Shown: one piece after another, positions 43,407 to 52,518 of the stretch
How positions within the stretch are numbered: position 1 is the stretch's first letter
Layout of the letters: each line of letters opens with the position of its first letter
Assembly (NCBI RefSeq): GCF_020532725.1
Contig: NZ_JAJAVC010000003.1
Location: 620,001 to 684,000, forward strand
Source: Methylobacillus arboreus
GTDB taxonomy: Bacteria; Pseudomonadota; Gammaproteobacteria; Burkholderiales; Methylophilaceae
DNA length: 64,000 nt
Reading direction: 5' to 3'
Notes under the pieces: model-generated
The model's input: only the letters and a program-made list of their open reading frames with translations
Told to the model about the DNA's origin: nothing
Database searches by the model: none
Program-made: the position numbers and the translations under genes

Positions 43407-44660
43407 ATGCTGCGGGCTGACCGATATTTAATGCAGCTAATTCAGCCTTTCCTGGGGAACAAGCCTCCTGAAGTCGCCAGGACAATGGTGCTTGGCGTTG
43501 TCATCCTATCCATTCTTGTGCTAGCGGAAAGCCTGATTTGCGTATTCTGGATATTCACCCTCTCCAGCCTGGGGGAGGGCTATGCCGTCATGGCGGCTGT
43601 GCCGTATGTCTACATCATCATTTCCTATACCAGCCTGCTGGTGTTTTATCATTTCAAGCGCTTTGATGCCTTTACCTTTACCCAGCTGGTCATGCTGCTG
43701 GTGATGCCGTTCTTTATGCAATGGATTATCGGCGGCTTCCAGGCCTCTAGCGGAGTGGCGTTCTGGGCCATACTCTCGCCAGTAGGTGCATTGATGATTC
43801 TTGGTACGCGCCAGTCCACGCCCTGGTTCATTTTATTTGTCGTGCTTGCGGTACTTTCATGGCAGTTAAACACCTTGTTTTCCATGCATGCACTGCCTAT
43901 CCCCAGCCATGTCAGGGATGCATTTTTTGCTATCAATATGGCGGGTGTCTCTGCCATTCTTTATATCGTCATGCGTTATTTTCAATCGCAAAAAGCCAAG
44001 GTGCTTGAGGCATTGGCCGTGGAAAAGTCTCGCTCAGAACAACTGCTGCGCAGCATATTGCCGGATTCGGTGGCGCAGCGTTTGCATGAGCAACATAGTG
44101 CAAGGATTGCAGATAGCCATGATGCAGTGACTATCCTGTTTGCCGATCTGGTGGATTTTACTCAGATATCTACCAACATGACGCCTGCTGAAGTTGTCGA
44201 TATGTTGAACCATGTCTTTTCCCGTTTTGACCAACTTGCGGCTAAATATGGCGTGGAAAAAATCAAGACCATCGGTGATGCCTACATGGTGATTGCTGGC
44301 GCGCCTGATGCTCGTGATGATCACGCACATGTGATTGCTGATATGGCACTGGAAATACCCTTCTTGCTCAACGAAGTTTCCCGAGAAACTGGATTGCCCT
44401 TGACTATGCGCATTGGGATCAACAGTGGCGCTGTTGTGGCGGGCATCATTGGCAATACCCGATTCAGCTACGACCTGTGGGGAGATGCAGTAAACCTGGC
44501 CAGCCGCATGGAACAGACTGGATTGCCAAATAAAATTCAGGTATCTGCCGCAACTTATGAGTTGCTCAAGCAAGATTATCTTTTTGAGCAGCGCGGCTGG
44601 GTGGATGTCAAGGGTAAAGGCAGGGTGGGAGCCTATTGGCTCAATAGTAAGAAGCTTTAA
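43407..44660 (+). CDS. Membrane-bound class III adenylate cyclase
   Basis: A 417-residue protein with six predicted membrane helices (about residues 25-200) and a C-terminal class III cyclase domain. The metal-binding Asp residues are in TILFADLVDFTQ and IGDAYMVIAG. The purine-selecting Lys is in EKIKTIGDAY and the partner Asp is in YDLWGDAVN; this pair is typical of adenylate rather than guanylate cyclases. Catalytic Asn/Arg are in GDAVNLASRME. ATG 43407 is preferred over a TTG at 43377. It is probably monocistronic; the stimulus is unknown. Confidence 0.88.
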   Translation: MLRADRYLMQLIQPFLGNKPPEVARTMVLGVVILSILVLAESLICVFWIFTLSSLGEGYAVMAAVPYVYIIISYTSLLVFYHFKRFDAFTFTQLVMLLVMPFFMQWIIGGFQASSGVAFWAILSPVGALMILGTRQSTPWFILFVVLAVLSWQLNTLFSMHALPIPSHVRDAFFAINMAGVSAILYIVMRYFQSQKAKVLEALAVEKSRSEQLLRSILPDSVAQRLHEQHSARIADSHDAVTILFADLVDFTQISTNMTPAEVVDMLNHVFSRFDQLAAKYGVEKIKTIGDAYMVIAGAPDARDDHAHVIADMALEIPFLLNEVSRETGLPLTMRIGINSGAVVAGIIGNTRFSYDLWGDAVNLASRMEQTGLPNKIQVSAATYELLKQDYLFEQRGWVDVKGKGRVGAYWLNSKKL

Positions 44661-44832
44661 CCAATCAAGTATGAGTATTCATTAGTTATTCTTAGTGAAT
44701 TCGCAAATCCGGTAATTCCAATAAATTTGCAAATTGCATATTTATTTAAACTTTCTTCTTTCTCTCCCGTTAAATAATCAAGGCATCAGTGTGTTCTGGC
44801 ATACCTAGATTTAAATTAACTGCGAGGGTTGC

Positions 44833-46389
44833 ATGAAACAATTTCTTAAGGACATTACCGTTCATCGCATGGTCATTATTGTACTGATTTTTATCAGTAT
44901 ATTGATCATTACCCTTTCAGTGTTGGGATTGAGCGGATTGCATACAGCTGGTGATAGGTTGGAATCCAGTCATGCCATATTGCAGAAGAGCCAGGCTCTG
45001 GCACAAGCCAATGATCGACTGTTGCGTGCCAGATTGAGGTTGACACGGCAGAGTGAGTATCTTGAAGCTGATGCTAAAAGTGAAGCTGATGCTGAAGCAA
45101 AGGCAGTCTCCTCAGCGCTTGCACAGGCTAAAACAAGTTTCGATGAGTTTTTGCAATATGTGCCAGATTCGGAAGAGGCAGCAGTACAACAACTCAAAGG
45201 ACATTACAGCAAGCTTGTGCATGATGGCGTGGAAAAATTGGCCAATTTATTGGATAAGGAAGATATTGCGCAATATAAACAACATAATATTGCTGTAGTC
45301 ATCGGTGCCAGCCGTGACTTTGATAGCTCCATTGCCGAGGTAAATAAGCAAGTGAAACAGCAGCACCTGCAAATGCTGGAAAACGCCCAATATGCCCGCA
45401 GATTGATGACAGCCACTGTTGTAGCGGTTCTGATCACATGTTTCATACTGCTGTTCCTGGCGGATCGTTATATTGTTTATTTCGTTCGTATGCCTTTGGA
45501 TCAAGTGAAAGAGTATTTCCAGCAGATTGCTGATGGAGATTTGACCTTCCGCATAGAACCGTTTGGCAAGAACTGTCCGGGACAGATATATCCTTATCTT
45601 AGTGACATGAAGGACAGCCTTGCGCAAACCGTGCGTGTGGTGCGTGAAGGTGTGGAGCAAATCAGTAATGGGACGGGCGAGATTTCATCAGGTAATAATA
45701 ACCTGTCACATCGGACGGAGGAGCAGGCGACTTCGCTTGAGCAGACGGCAAGCAGTATGGAGGAACTGACAGAAACCGTAGCTCAGAATGCAGAGAACGC
45801 GAAATCTGCCAGTGGTATGGCACAAAATGCCGCCATGGTGGCAAGACAAGGTGAGGTGGCCATGAGTGAAGTTGTGGAAATCATGCAGGAAATCAGCAGC
45901 AAATCGAGACAGATAGAAGAAATTACTGGGCTGATTGATGGCATTGCATTCCAAACCAACATTCTTGCATTAAACGCCGCAGTAGAAGCAGCCAGGGCCG
46001 GTGAACAAGGCAAGGGGTTTGCTGTTGTGGCTAGCGAGGTTCGCTCATTGGCACAACGCAGTGCCAGTGCCGCCAAGGAAATCAAATCCTTGATCGTATC
46101 CTCCGGGGAAGTTGTAGATACCGGAACTCGCCAGGTGACTGCTGCTGGTAAAACTATTCATGAGGTAGCTACTTCAGTCAATCAGGTGGCTACTTTGGTT
46201 GAAGAAATTGCGGCTGCCTCCAGCGAACAAGCCAATGGCATAGCGCAAGTGAAGATTGCCATTACCCATATGGATGAGACAACACAGCAAAACTCGGCAT
46301 TGGTAGAAGAAGCTGCGGCGACAGCCAGTGCGCTTGATGAGCAGGCAGCTAACCTGAGGAGGGCTGTGCAGATATTTAAGATTGCATAA
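44833..46389 (+). CDS. Methyl-accepting chemotaxis protein
   Basis: A 518-residue chemoreceptor with a first membrane helix ([18 protein letters not shown]) and a helical periplasmic sensor of about 150 residues of the Tar/4HB type. A second membrane helix ([15 protein letters not shown]), HAMP and a long signalling coiled coil follow. The tip is the conserved [20 protein letters not shown]. There is no C-terminal NWETF-like pentapeptide, so methylation enzymes would bind directly. The ligand cannot be told. Confidence 0.92.
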   Translation: MKQFLKDITVHRMVIIVLIFISILIITLSVLGLSGLHTAGDRLESSHAILQKSQALAQANDRLLRARLRLTRQSEYLEADAKSEADAEAKAVSSALAQAKTSFDEFLQYVPDSEEAAVQQLKGHYSKLVHDGVEKLANLLDKEDIAQYKQHNIAVVIGASRDFDSSIAEVNKQVKQQHLQMLENAQYARRLMTATVVAVLITCFILLFLADRYIVYFVRMPLDQVKEYFQQIADGDLTFRIEPFGKNCPGQIYPYLSDMKDSLAQTVRVVREGVEQISNGTGEISSGNNNLSHRTEEQATSLEQTASSMEELTETVAQNAENAKSASGMAQNAAMVARQGEVAMSEVVEIMQEISSKSRQIEEITGLIDGIAFQTNILALNAAVEAARAGEQGKGFAVVASEVRSLAQRSASAAKEIKSLIVSSGEVVDTGTRQVTAAGKTIHEVATSVNQVATLVEEIAAASSEQANGIAQVKIAITHMDETTQQNSALVEEAAATASALDEQAANLRRAVQIFKIA

Positions 46390-46486
46390 ATAGCTATTTA
46401 TTGAATTGGTGTCTGAATCAACTCAAATGTTCACCGCTACAACCTATTAGCTTGGCTGTCGCACAATCAGCAATGATTCTGAATTT

Positions 46487-46508
46487 ATATGCTGATTAAT
46501 CAGCATAT
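46487..46508. promoter_or_regulatory. Perfect 22-bp palindrome, probable activator site upstream of msuE
   Basis: The half-site ATATGCTGATT is followed at once by its exact reverse complement. Additional ATCAGCA copies flank it on both sides (about 46467 and 46511). It lies about 95 bases upstream of the sigma54 -24 element at 46603, the usual distance for an enhancer. The SfnR-like activator encoded at 47277-48410 is the natural candidate to bind it (inference). Confidence 0.65.
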
Positions 46509-46602
46509 TATCAGCAGGGCAACTGTTATGACAGCACCTATCCTATAATTGGATAAGGAGTGTTTATTGTGTTTGTATTTGATTTATAATTACATTTTGC
46601 CC

Positions 46603-46618
46603 TGGCACTTTTATTGCT
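46603..46618 (+). promoter_or_regulatory. Sigma54 promoter of msuE
   Basis: TGGCAC, five bases, TTGCT gives the -24 GG and -12 GC with exactly 10 bases between them, as in the sigma54 consensus TGGCACN5TTGCW. It lies 55 bases before the msuE start. Confidence 0.82.
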
Positions 46619-46672
46619 GAATCTGTTCATAGCATGCCTTGGCATGATTGATTAATGTAAGCAGGAGTTGGT

Positions 46673-47224
46673 ATGGCAAAAATAGTAGGTATCTCGGGTA
46701 GTCTGACACAGCCTTCTAGGACAAAGGTACTTGTGGAGGAAATCGTCGCTAGTGCATCGAAAAAACTGCATGCACCAGCGGAGATTATTGATATTGCTCA
46801 GATTGCAGAGGTATTGGGCAGCACCATTTCTTACAGTAATTTTCCTGCTGAGCTGTCGGAGGCATATGCGAAATTGCAGGCAGCTGACCTTCTCATTATT
46901 GCAAGCCCAGTCTATAAGGCTTCATATGCTGGATTGCTGAAACACTTCTTTGATTTGCTTGACCCTAAGGCTTTAGTAGGCAAGGTGGCTATTCTTGCCG
47001 CGACTGGGGGGAGTGACCAACATGCCTTAGTGGTGGATTATCAGTTGCGCACATTGGCCAGCTTTTTCAGCATCTACACAACGCCTACAGCTATTTACGC
47101 CAAAGACACGGAGTTTACTGATTATCAGTTGACCAGCGATGCCATTCATAAGCGTGTTGAAATAGCAGTCGAGCAGGCAGTATTTCTTTTGAAGCAAGAA
47201 GAACCTCAGACCTTGGTAGCCTGA
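46673..47224 (+). CDS. msuE: NADPH-dependent FMN reductase MsuE/SsuE type
   Basis: A 183-residue flavodoxin-fold FMN reductase with GISGSLTQPSRTKVL (FMN phosphate loop) and ASPVYKASYAGLLKHFFDL. The segment ATGGSDQHALVVDYQLRTL is typical of SsuE/MsuE. These enzymes supply FMNH2 to monooxygenases that release sulfite from sulfonates. A sigma54 promoter precedes it, and the convergent neighbour is an SfnR-type activator, as in Pseudomonas sulfonate/sulfone loci. No monooxygenase gene is adjacent here. Confidence 0.88.
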   Translation: MAKIVGISGSLTQPSRTKVLVEEIVASASKKLHAPAEIIDIAQIAEVLGSTISYSNFPAELSEAYAKLQAADLLIIASPVYKASYAGLLKHFFDLLDPKALVGKVAILAATGGSDQHALVVDYQLRTLASFFSIYTTPTAIYAKDTEFTDYQLTSDAIHKRVEIAVEQAVFLLKQEEPQTLVA

Positions 47225-47231
47225 ATAATTA

Positions 47232-47274
47232 GAGTAGTAGCGAAAAGCGGCAATGGTGCTTTTTGCTACTACTC
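47232..47274. terminator. Bidirectional terminator between msuE and sfnR-like gene
   Basis: A 17-bp stem with one G-T pair: GAGTAGTAGCGAAAAGC pairs with GCTTTTTGCTACTACTC around a 9-base loop. It fills the space between the convergent genes. Confidence 0.85.
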
Positions 47275-47276
47275 AG

Positions 47277-48410
47277 CTATGAAATCAATTTCAACTCTTT
47301 GAGTCTTGTACGTAATATATTTCGGCTAATGCCTAATAACTTCGCTGTATGAACTTGATTTTTATTACTAAATTCATATGCTCGTTTAACGAGTACAGAA
47401 TTTACAAGTTCAAATAAGTGAGGTGGCCGATTCTCAAATAATTGATTTAAAACTCTTTCTAGCTGATACGCCTCAATACTGGGGGGGGTAGTTGATCCTG
47501 ATGCCAAGTCGTTGCTTATTGTAGAGAGATGAGTGCGATGCTCATGTTTTTCAATTGAGCTATTAATCAGTGGTAATCCCAGATCTTTAGGATAGAGTAT
47601 CCCAGTTGTCGAGATTAATAATGCTCGATGGATGACATTTTCTAATTCACGGATGTTTCCTGGCCATGGATATTCGAGTAGTTGTTGAATAGTCTCGGGA
47701 GTAAGCTTTGGAGCCTCGGTATGTAACCTAGTCCTATAGACATTAAGAAAATGTTCTACTAATGGCAGGATATCGCCAGGGCGCTCACGCAAAGGAGGAA
47801 GTGTTACTGGAACAACTTTAATGCGGTAGTAAAGGTCTTCACGAAAGCGGCCGGCACGGACAGCTTCTTCCAGGTTAACATTAGTTGCTGCGATTAAACG
47901 GACATCAATCGGTGTTGCTTTGCGGGAGCCTAGCCTGACTACTTCACGCTCTTGAAGCACACGTAATAGTTTCACTTGAGTTGATTGTGGCAAGTCCCCG
48001 ATTTCATCCAAGAACAGGGTGCCGCCGTTCGCGGACTCAAACCATCCTGTTTTTGAGTTGACTGCGCCCGTGAATGCTCCACGTTCATAGCCAAATAATT
48101 CACTTTCCACAAGTGTCTCAGAAAAAGCACCGCAATTGATCGCCTGAAAAGGACCATCACGGCGATTACTCAATGCATGTATGTGGCGAGCAATTAACTC
48201 TTTGCCAGTACCAGTTTCGCCAATAATCAATACTGTGGCATTGCTCTCTGAAATTTTCTCAATTAGGTTCAATAAGCTCTGGGAGCGAGGGTCACTAAAA
48301 ACTAGTGCACTGGCGCGAACTGATAAACTAACCGCGCTTGGGTTAGGGTGGGTGATGACTTGATCCGCACTTTCAAGTGCGCGCTCATAGTTCCATAGTT
48401 CCGCATGCAT
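47277..48410 (-). CDS. sfnR: Sigma54-dependent transcriptional activator (SfnR-like)
   Basis: A 377-residue enhancer-binding protein without an N-terminal receiver domain. The AAA+ domain has Walker A GETGTGKE, the sigma54-contact loop GAFTGA, Walker [12 protein letters not shown] and the R-finger region [11 protein letters not shown]. The C-terminal Fis-type helix-turn-helix is in [20 protein letters not shown]. SfnR proteins of this size activate sulfone/sulfonate genes under sulfur limitation. The convergent msuE, with a sigma54 promoter, fits this role. GAGGG precedes ATG 48410. Confidence 0.88.
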   Translation of the reverse strand: MHAELWNYERALESADQVITHPNPSAVSLSVRASALVFSDPRSQSLLNLIEKISESNATVLIIGETGTGKELIARHIHALSNRRDGPFQAINCGAFSETLVESELFGYERGAFTGAVNSKTGWFESANGGTLFLDEIGDLPQSTQVKLLRVLQEREVVRLGSRKATPIDVRLIAATNVNLEEAVRAGRFREDLYYRIKVVPVTLPPLRERPGDILPLVEHFLNVYRTRLHTEAPKLTPETIQQLLEYPWPGNIRELENVIHRALLISTTGILYPKDLGLPLINSSIEKHEHRTHLSTISNDLASGSTTPPSIEAYQLERVLNQLFENRPPHLFELVNSVLVKRAYEFSNKNQVHTAKLLGISRNILRTRLKELKLIS

Positions 48411-48897
48411 TGCTCAAAAGCCCTCTTGTAATTTATATAGAATATACGCACCATCTCTTAGCAAGTAAATAACTATATTTTTATATTTATATAATTAAAA
48501 AGAATGTTAGGGCGGGTTCTAGTATAGAGGTTTGATCAAGTCGAGCTAAATATTTATTGATACTATTTAAATAGTAATGGTTTCATCTTATTGTTTTGTA
48601 TTGATTTGTATGGGTGGGTATTGTTGCTGCTCTAGTTTTTGAGCTAAGCAAGCACGGACACAGGATTTGTCCACTTATATACCTCTTCGGCTAATGGAAA
48701 TCCATGTTTGCAGTGTTCAACAATATATTCTTTAATCGTTTTGAGATAGCAGTGCACATGGGTATAAAGTTCATCATGTTGCAGATAGGCATGTAGTTAG
48801 ATTTTTGCAGAAATTCGTAGGGTATTTGTAATCAAGCTTTTATTGAGAATATTGGCTACTAGCTGTTCATAGCATAGGTTATTAACCGCATTATAAA
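48411..48897. other. AT-rich intergenic region with possible gene remnant
   Basis: About 490 bases upstream of the SfnR-like gene and downstream of the ABC permease. Base composition is clearly more AT-rich than its neighbours. No intact gene is seen; a short protein-like stretch at 48644-48796 on the minus strand is listed separately. Confidence 0.5.
48644..48796 (-). pseudogene. Short remnant of an unknown gene
   Basis: About 50 open codons ending at TAG read as a plausible protein tail (including HCYLKTIKEYIVEHCKHGF and then FPLAEEVYKWTNPVSV), with balanced amino-acid use unusual for random AT-rich DNA. There is no ATG or Shine-Dalgarno, and a stop lies directly upstream. It may be the decayed C-terminus of a gene. 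Family not recognised; low confidence. Confidence 0.3.
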
Positions 48898-48917
48898 GTA
48901 CCCACAAGCATGGGTAC
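48898..48917 (-). terminator. Terminator of the mltD-ABC transporter operon
   Basis: Stem GTACCCA / TGGGTAC with a 6-base loop, followed on the minus strand by TTTATAAT. It lies 26 bases after the stop of the permease gene at 48943, which indicates that no ATPase gene follows in this operon. Confidence 0.7.
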
Positions 48918-48942
48918 GGAGTTTATACGCTCAAAATGGATA

Positions 48943-49767
48943 TTAGCGGGATTTTGATGACCGAGGGTCATATACGTCGCGCAGCCCTTCACCGAATAGG
49001 TTGTAGCCTAGTACGGTTATCAAGATGGCAAAGCCGGGAAACAAGGATAGCCACCATGCAAATTGGATGTATTCTTTGCCATCGGTGAGAATATTGCCCC
49101 AGGAGGCTTGAGGGGCTTGCACGCCCAGTCCCAGGAAGCTGAGGCCGGACTCTATCAATACTGCGCTTGCCACACCCAGGACTGAACTCACGATGACAGG
49201 CGTCATGCTGTTGGGCAGCAGGTGCTTGAAAATCAGTCGTTTGTCGCTGGCTCCCAGGGTTTCTGATGCCATTACGAATTCACGGTTACGTAGGCTTAGG
49301 AACTCGGCTCGTACTAGACGAGTGACGCCCATCCATGAAGTGAGGCCGATGACGATCATGATGTTCCAGATGGATGGCGTGAGAAAGGCAATCACGGCGA
49401 GGATCAGGAAGAAAGTGGGGATCGACAGCATGACGTCTACCGTACGCATGATGACTACATCTACCCAGCCGCGGTAATAACCGGCAATCGCCCCAAGCAC
49501 GATACCAATGGCAGTGGCAATGCCTACAGCCACCAAACCGACAAGCAAGGAAATACGAGCGCCGAATAGCATGCGTGAAAATACATCACGACCTAGCCCA
49601 TCAGTGCCCATCAGGTGAATGGAGGAAGGATTCAGCAGGATTGCCTTGACGTCAATTGCATCCGGATCATAAGGCGCGATCAATGGTGCGAATAGTGCCA
49701 GCAGGAATATGCCGGAAATGATAATGAAGCCGGACAGGGCTAGCGGATTGGACAGTGCGCGTTTCAT
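48943..49767 (-). CDS. Oligopeptide-type ABC transporter permease (OppC/DppC family)
   Basis: A 274-residue inner-membrane permease. The opening ALSNPLALSGFIIISGIFLLALFAP and the segment HLMGTDGLGRDVFSRMLFGARISL are classical OppC features. The EAA loop follows in RNREFVMASETLGASDKRLIFKHLLPN, and there are about six helices. It overlaps the OppB-type gene by four bases. With the binding protein encoded upstream it forms an importer of peptides or similar solutes. Confidence 0.92.
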   Translation of the reverse strand: MKRALSNPLALSGFIIISGIFLLALFAPLIAPYDPDAIDVKAILLNPSSIHLMGTDGLGRDVFSRMLFGARISLLVGLVAVGIATAIGIVLGAIAGYYRGWVDVVIMRTVDVMLSIPTFFLILAVIAFLTPSIWNIMIVIGLTSWMGVTRLVRAEFLSLRNREFVMASETLGASDKRLIFKHLLPNSMTPVIVSSVLGVASAVLIESGLSFLGLGVQAPQASWGNILTDGKEYIQFAWWLSLFPGFAILITVLGYNLFGEGLRDVYDPRSSKSR

Positions 49768-50783
49768 TGCATCACTCCACGACGTACGCGCGGATCGGCC
49801 CAGGCATAAGCCAAGTCGGCCAGCAAGTTACCAAGCAATGTCAGGGCAGAGCCTATGGTGAGTATACCCATGATGACGGGGAAGTCCCGCATCAATACGG
49901 CATCGTAAAATAGCTTGCCCATGCCAGGGATGGCAAAGATTGATTCAGCAATCACGGAGCCGCCGATCAGGCCTGGAATGGAAAGGCCAAAAATGGTGAT
50001 AAGCGGCAACAATGCATTGCGCAATGCATGGCCATAGACGACGGTATTTTCTGGCAGGCCTTTGGCGCGAGCAGTAGTGATGTAGTCCTGATGCAATACA
50101 TCCAGCATGCCGTTGCGCACGAATAGGGAGATGCCAGCAAGTCCGCTCAATGCAGAGATAAAAACGGGTAGCGTCAAATGCTTCAAGGCATCCCAGGCGT
50201 ATGCGAGCCAATTCATGTGCTCGGCGCCCTGGCTGTGTAGGCCGGATATCGGCAGCCAGTCGTTCACGACACCAGTCCAATACATCAACAGCAATGCCAG
50301 CCAGAAGCCAGGGATGGCGAATCCGACGAATACGAATAGCGTGATAGCACGGTCCGGCAGGCGGTTTTGTGTGAGCGCCGATACTACGCCCAGGGGCAGG
50401 GCAATGACGATGATCAGGCCAAGGCTCAGCACGTTGATGAGCAGGGTGATGGGCAGTGCTTCCTGGATCATGCCGGGGGTAATGTTGCCATCCTTGTCCT
50501 TAGTTCGCCAGAACACCGGACGCTGGTGCGAGGCAAACGAGGTGCCGAAGTCCAGTTTGGCTATGCGTTGCAGCCATAGGCCGTATTGCACGATCACAGG
50601 CTTGTCGAGGTTATAGAGTTCGCGGAGTTTCTGCCGCGATTCTTCGCTGGCTTTGGGGTCGAATCCAGCCTCGGTGGTTGTGATATCGCCAGGAGCGAGA
50701 TGAATGATCAGGAAGGAGATCAAGCTGATACCTATCAGCAGAGGCACCATCCAGAATAAGCGTTTTAATAGATATTTCAACAT
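49764..50783 (-). CDS. Oligopeptide-type ABC transporter permease (OppB/DppB family)
   Basis: A 339-residue permease beginning MLKYLLKRLFWMVPLLIGIS, then FLIIHLAPGD, typical of OppB/DppB. The EAA loop includes YITTARAKGLPENTVVYGHALRNALLP. The ATG at 50783 matches the family start; a TTG six codons earlier is possible. It partners the OppC-type protein. The periplasmic insert after helix 1 is longer than usual, as in peptide-type transporters of the Yej group. Confidence 0.92.
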   Translation of the reverse strand: MLKYLLKRLFWMVPLLIGISLISFLIIHLAPGDITTTEAGFDPKASEESRQKLRELYNLDKPVIVQYGLWLQRIAKLDFGTSFASHQRPVFWRTKDKDGNITPGMIQEALPITLLINVLSLGLIIVIALPLGVVSALTQNRLPDRAITLFVFVGFAIPGFWLALLLMYWTGVVNDWLPISGLHSQGAEHMNWLAYAWDALKHLTLPVFISALSGLAGISLFVRNGMLDVLHQDYITTARAKGLPENTVVYGHALRNALLPLITIFGLSIPGLIGGSVIAESIFAIPGMGKLFYDAVLMRDFPVIMGILTIGSALTLLGNLLADLAYAWADPRVRRGVMQ

Positions 50784-50847
50784 GCGCTGGCTTTCTGGCA
50801 AAGCAATACGCGATGAGAGCGGGAAGTTGCAGTTGTATAGATGGAGC

Positions 50848-52518
50848 TCACTGGCTGATCTCCGTGCGTCTTAATGGCCTGGGGATATACCAATCCTGCG
50901 AGTTGTGCCCAATGCCCTTAGGAGGGGCGGGGTTGTCTATACCTTTAATGCGTTTATGCATGGCTTGCAAGCCGTATCCCGCAAATAGATAGACGATGGG
51001 ACTGTCTTCTAACAGGATTTCGGCAAACTCATGGTAAATCTTCATGCGCTTGTCGGGATTCAGCTCCATGCGGCCACGCTCCAGCAACCGGTCTACGCGC
51101 TGGTTCTTGTAGCCGATGAAATTGAACTGGCCCGGGGCCTGTTGCGATGAATGCCAAATTGCGTATTGGTCTGGATCGATGGCCAGTTGCCAGCCGAGCA
51201 ATACCATGTCGAAGTCGCCAGTTTTGATAAAGCGGCCGATGAAGCTCGCCCATTCGAGCACACGTATTTTCACGTCGATGCCAACTTCCTTGAGCCTGCG
51301 CTGGACCAGTACGGCACTCATTTCGCGCTGTTTGTTCTGGTTGGTGAGTATCTCAAAAGTCAAGGGCTTGCCATTGCGTTCCAGGATGCCGTCGCCATTA
51401 GTGTCCTTGAAGCCTGCCTCACGCAGCAATTCGCGCGCCCTGGCTGGGTCGTAGCTGTACGGACTCAGGTTGGGATTCGTCCAGCGCGTACCCGGCTTGT
51501 AAGGCGAAGCCACCGGTTCCCCCATGCCAAGCAGTACGCCGTCGATCAGCTCCTGTTTGTTTATAGCGTAATTGATGGCCTTGCGTACCCTGATATCGTT
51601 GAATGGTTTGCGTTTCAGGTTGAAGCCAAGATAGGTGTAGCTATTGCCGAGCTCCTTGTACAAAGCGAATTTTTGCTGGAGTTCGGGCCTTGCAGGAAAA
51701 ATACGCGCGTATTGCACTGGGGACAAGGCCATGGTGTCGATATTGTTGGCCATTAGTTCCAGGAATTGAGAGGCTTCATCGGGAATAAAGCGGCTGACCA
51801 GGCGATCTATGCGTGCCGGTCCTTGAGTGGACAGGGTGTTACGCACTAGCGAAATCTGCTCACCGGGCCGCCATTTTTCCAGCTTGTAATAATGGCTGCC
51901 GACAGGGTTGCGTGCAAAAGGCGTATTGTTGATGTCCTGGCCCTCGAGCAAATGCTTGGGAAGCACATCCATGCCAGCCCATGAGTTGACTGCAGGAGCA
52001 TAGGGTTCGGCATAAGTGACCCTGAAAGTGCGGGCATCGGGTGTTTCAGCCTTGATCACGAGCTTGTAGTCGGAGCCATAAGGGGTCCTGGTCTTGTCGT
52101 CGGTGAGCAATTGCCAGGTAAATAATACATCAGCACTCGTGAGAGGCTTGCCATCGGCCCACTTGAGGTCGGGCTTGAGCTTGAAGGTGATCACTCTCTG
52201 GTCGGGCGAAATTTGCCAGGACTCAGCTAGCTCTCCTTCAAATTCTAGATTCTTGTCATAGCGCAGCAGGCTGTTGAAAATATTCTGTGACACCGCTGAG
52301 GCAGCCGCATCTCCCGCAATCATGGTAATGAGTCCACCTGGTTCCCCGCGTGTGGCGTCTATCATTGTTCCGCCATCTTCCGGCGGATATTCAATATCAT
52401 AATTGACCACTTGATCAACTGGGGAGCGTCCACAAGCTGCCAGGCTGGTAACTAGCAGTAAGGCAACGACACGGTTGGAGTTCAATACAGAAAAAAAATA
52501 GTCACGCATATAAACCAT
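50848..52518 (-). CDS. Extracellular solute-binding protein family 5 (lipoprotein)
   Basis: A 556-residue periplasmic binding protein anchored as a lipoprotein (lipobox LAAC, followed by GRSPVDQ). SBP family 5 signals include FNSLLRYDKNLEFEGELAESW, FKLKPDLKWADGKPLTSADVLF and VRKAINYAINKQELIDGVL. It would bind oligopeptides or related ligands. Its start overlaps the mltD stop (TAATG), so it is translated with a murein hydrolase. This suggests murein peptides or muropeptides as ligand (inference). Confidence 0.9.
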   Translation of the reverse strand: MVYMRDYFFSVLNSNRVVALLLVTSLAACGRSPVDQVVNYDIEYPPEDGGTMIDATRGEPGGLITMIAGDAAASAVSQNIFNSLLRYDKNLEFEGELAESWQISPDQRVITFKLKPDLKWADGKPLTSADVLFTWQLLTDDKTRTPYGSDYKLVIKAETPDARTFRVTYAEPYAPAVNSWAGMDVLPKHLLEGQDINNTPFARNPVGSHYYKLEKWRPGEQISLVRNTLSTQGPARIDRLVSRFIPDEASQFLELMANNIDTMALSPVQYARIFPARPELQQKFALYKELGNSYTYLGFNLKRKPFNDIRVRKAINYAINKQELIDGVLLGMGEPVASPYKPGTRWTNPNLSPYSYDPARARELLREAGFKDTNGDGILERNGKPLTFEILTNQNKQREMSAVLVQRRLKEVGIDVKIRVLEWASFIGRFIKTGDFDMVLLGWQLAIDPDQYAIWHSSQQAPGQFNFIGYKNQRVDRLLERGRMELNPDKRMKIYHEFAEILLEDSPIVYLFAGYGLQAMHKRIKGIDNPAPPKGIGHNSQDWYIPRPLRRTEISQ

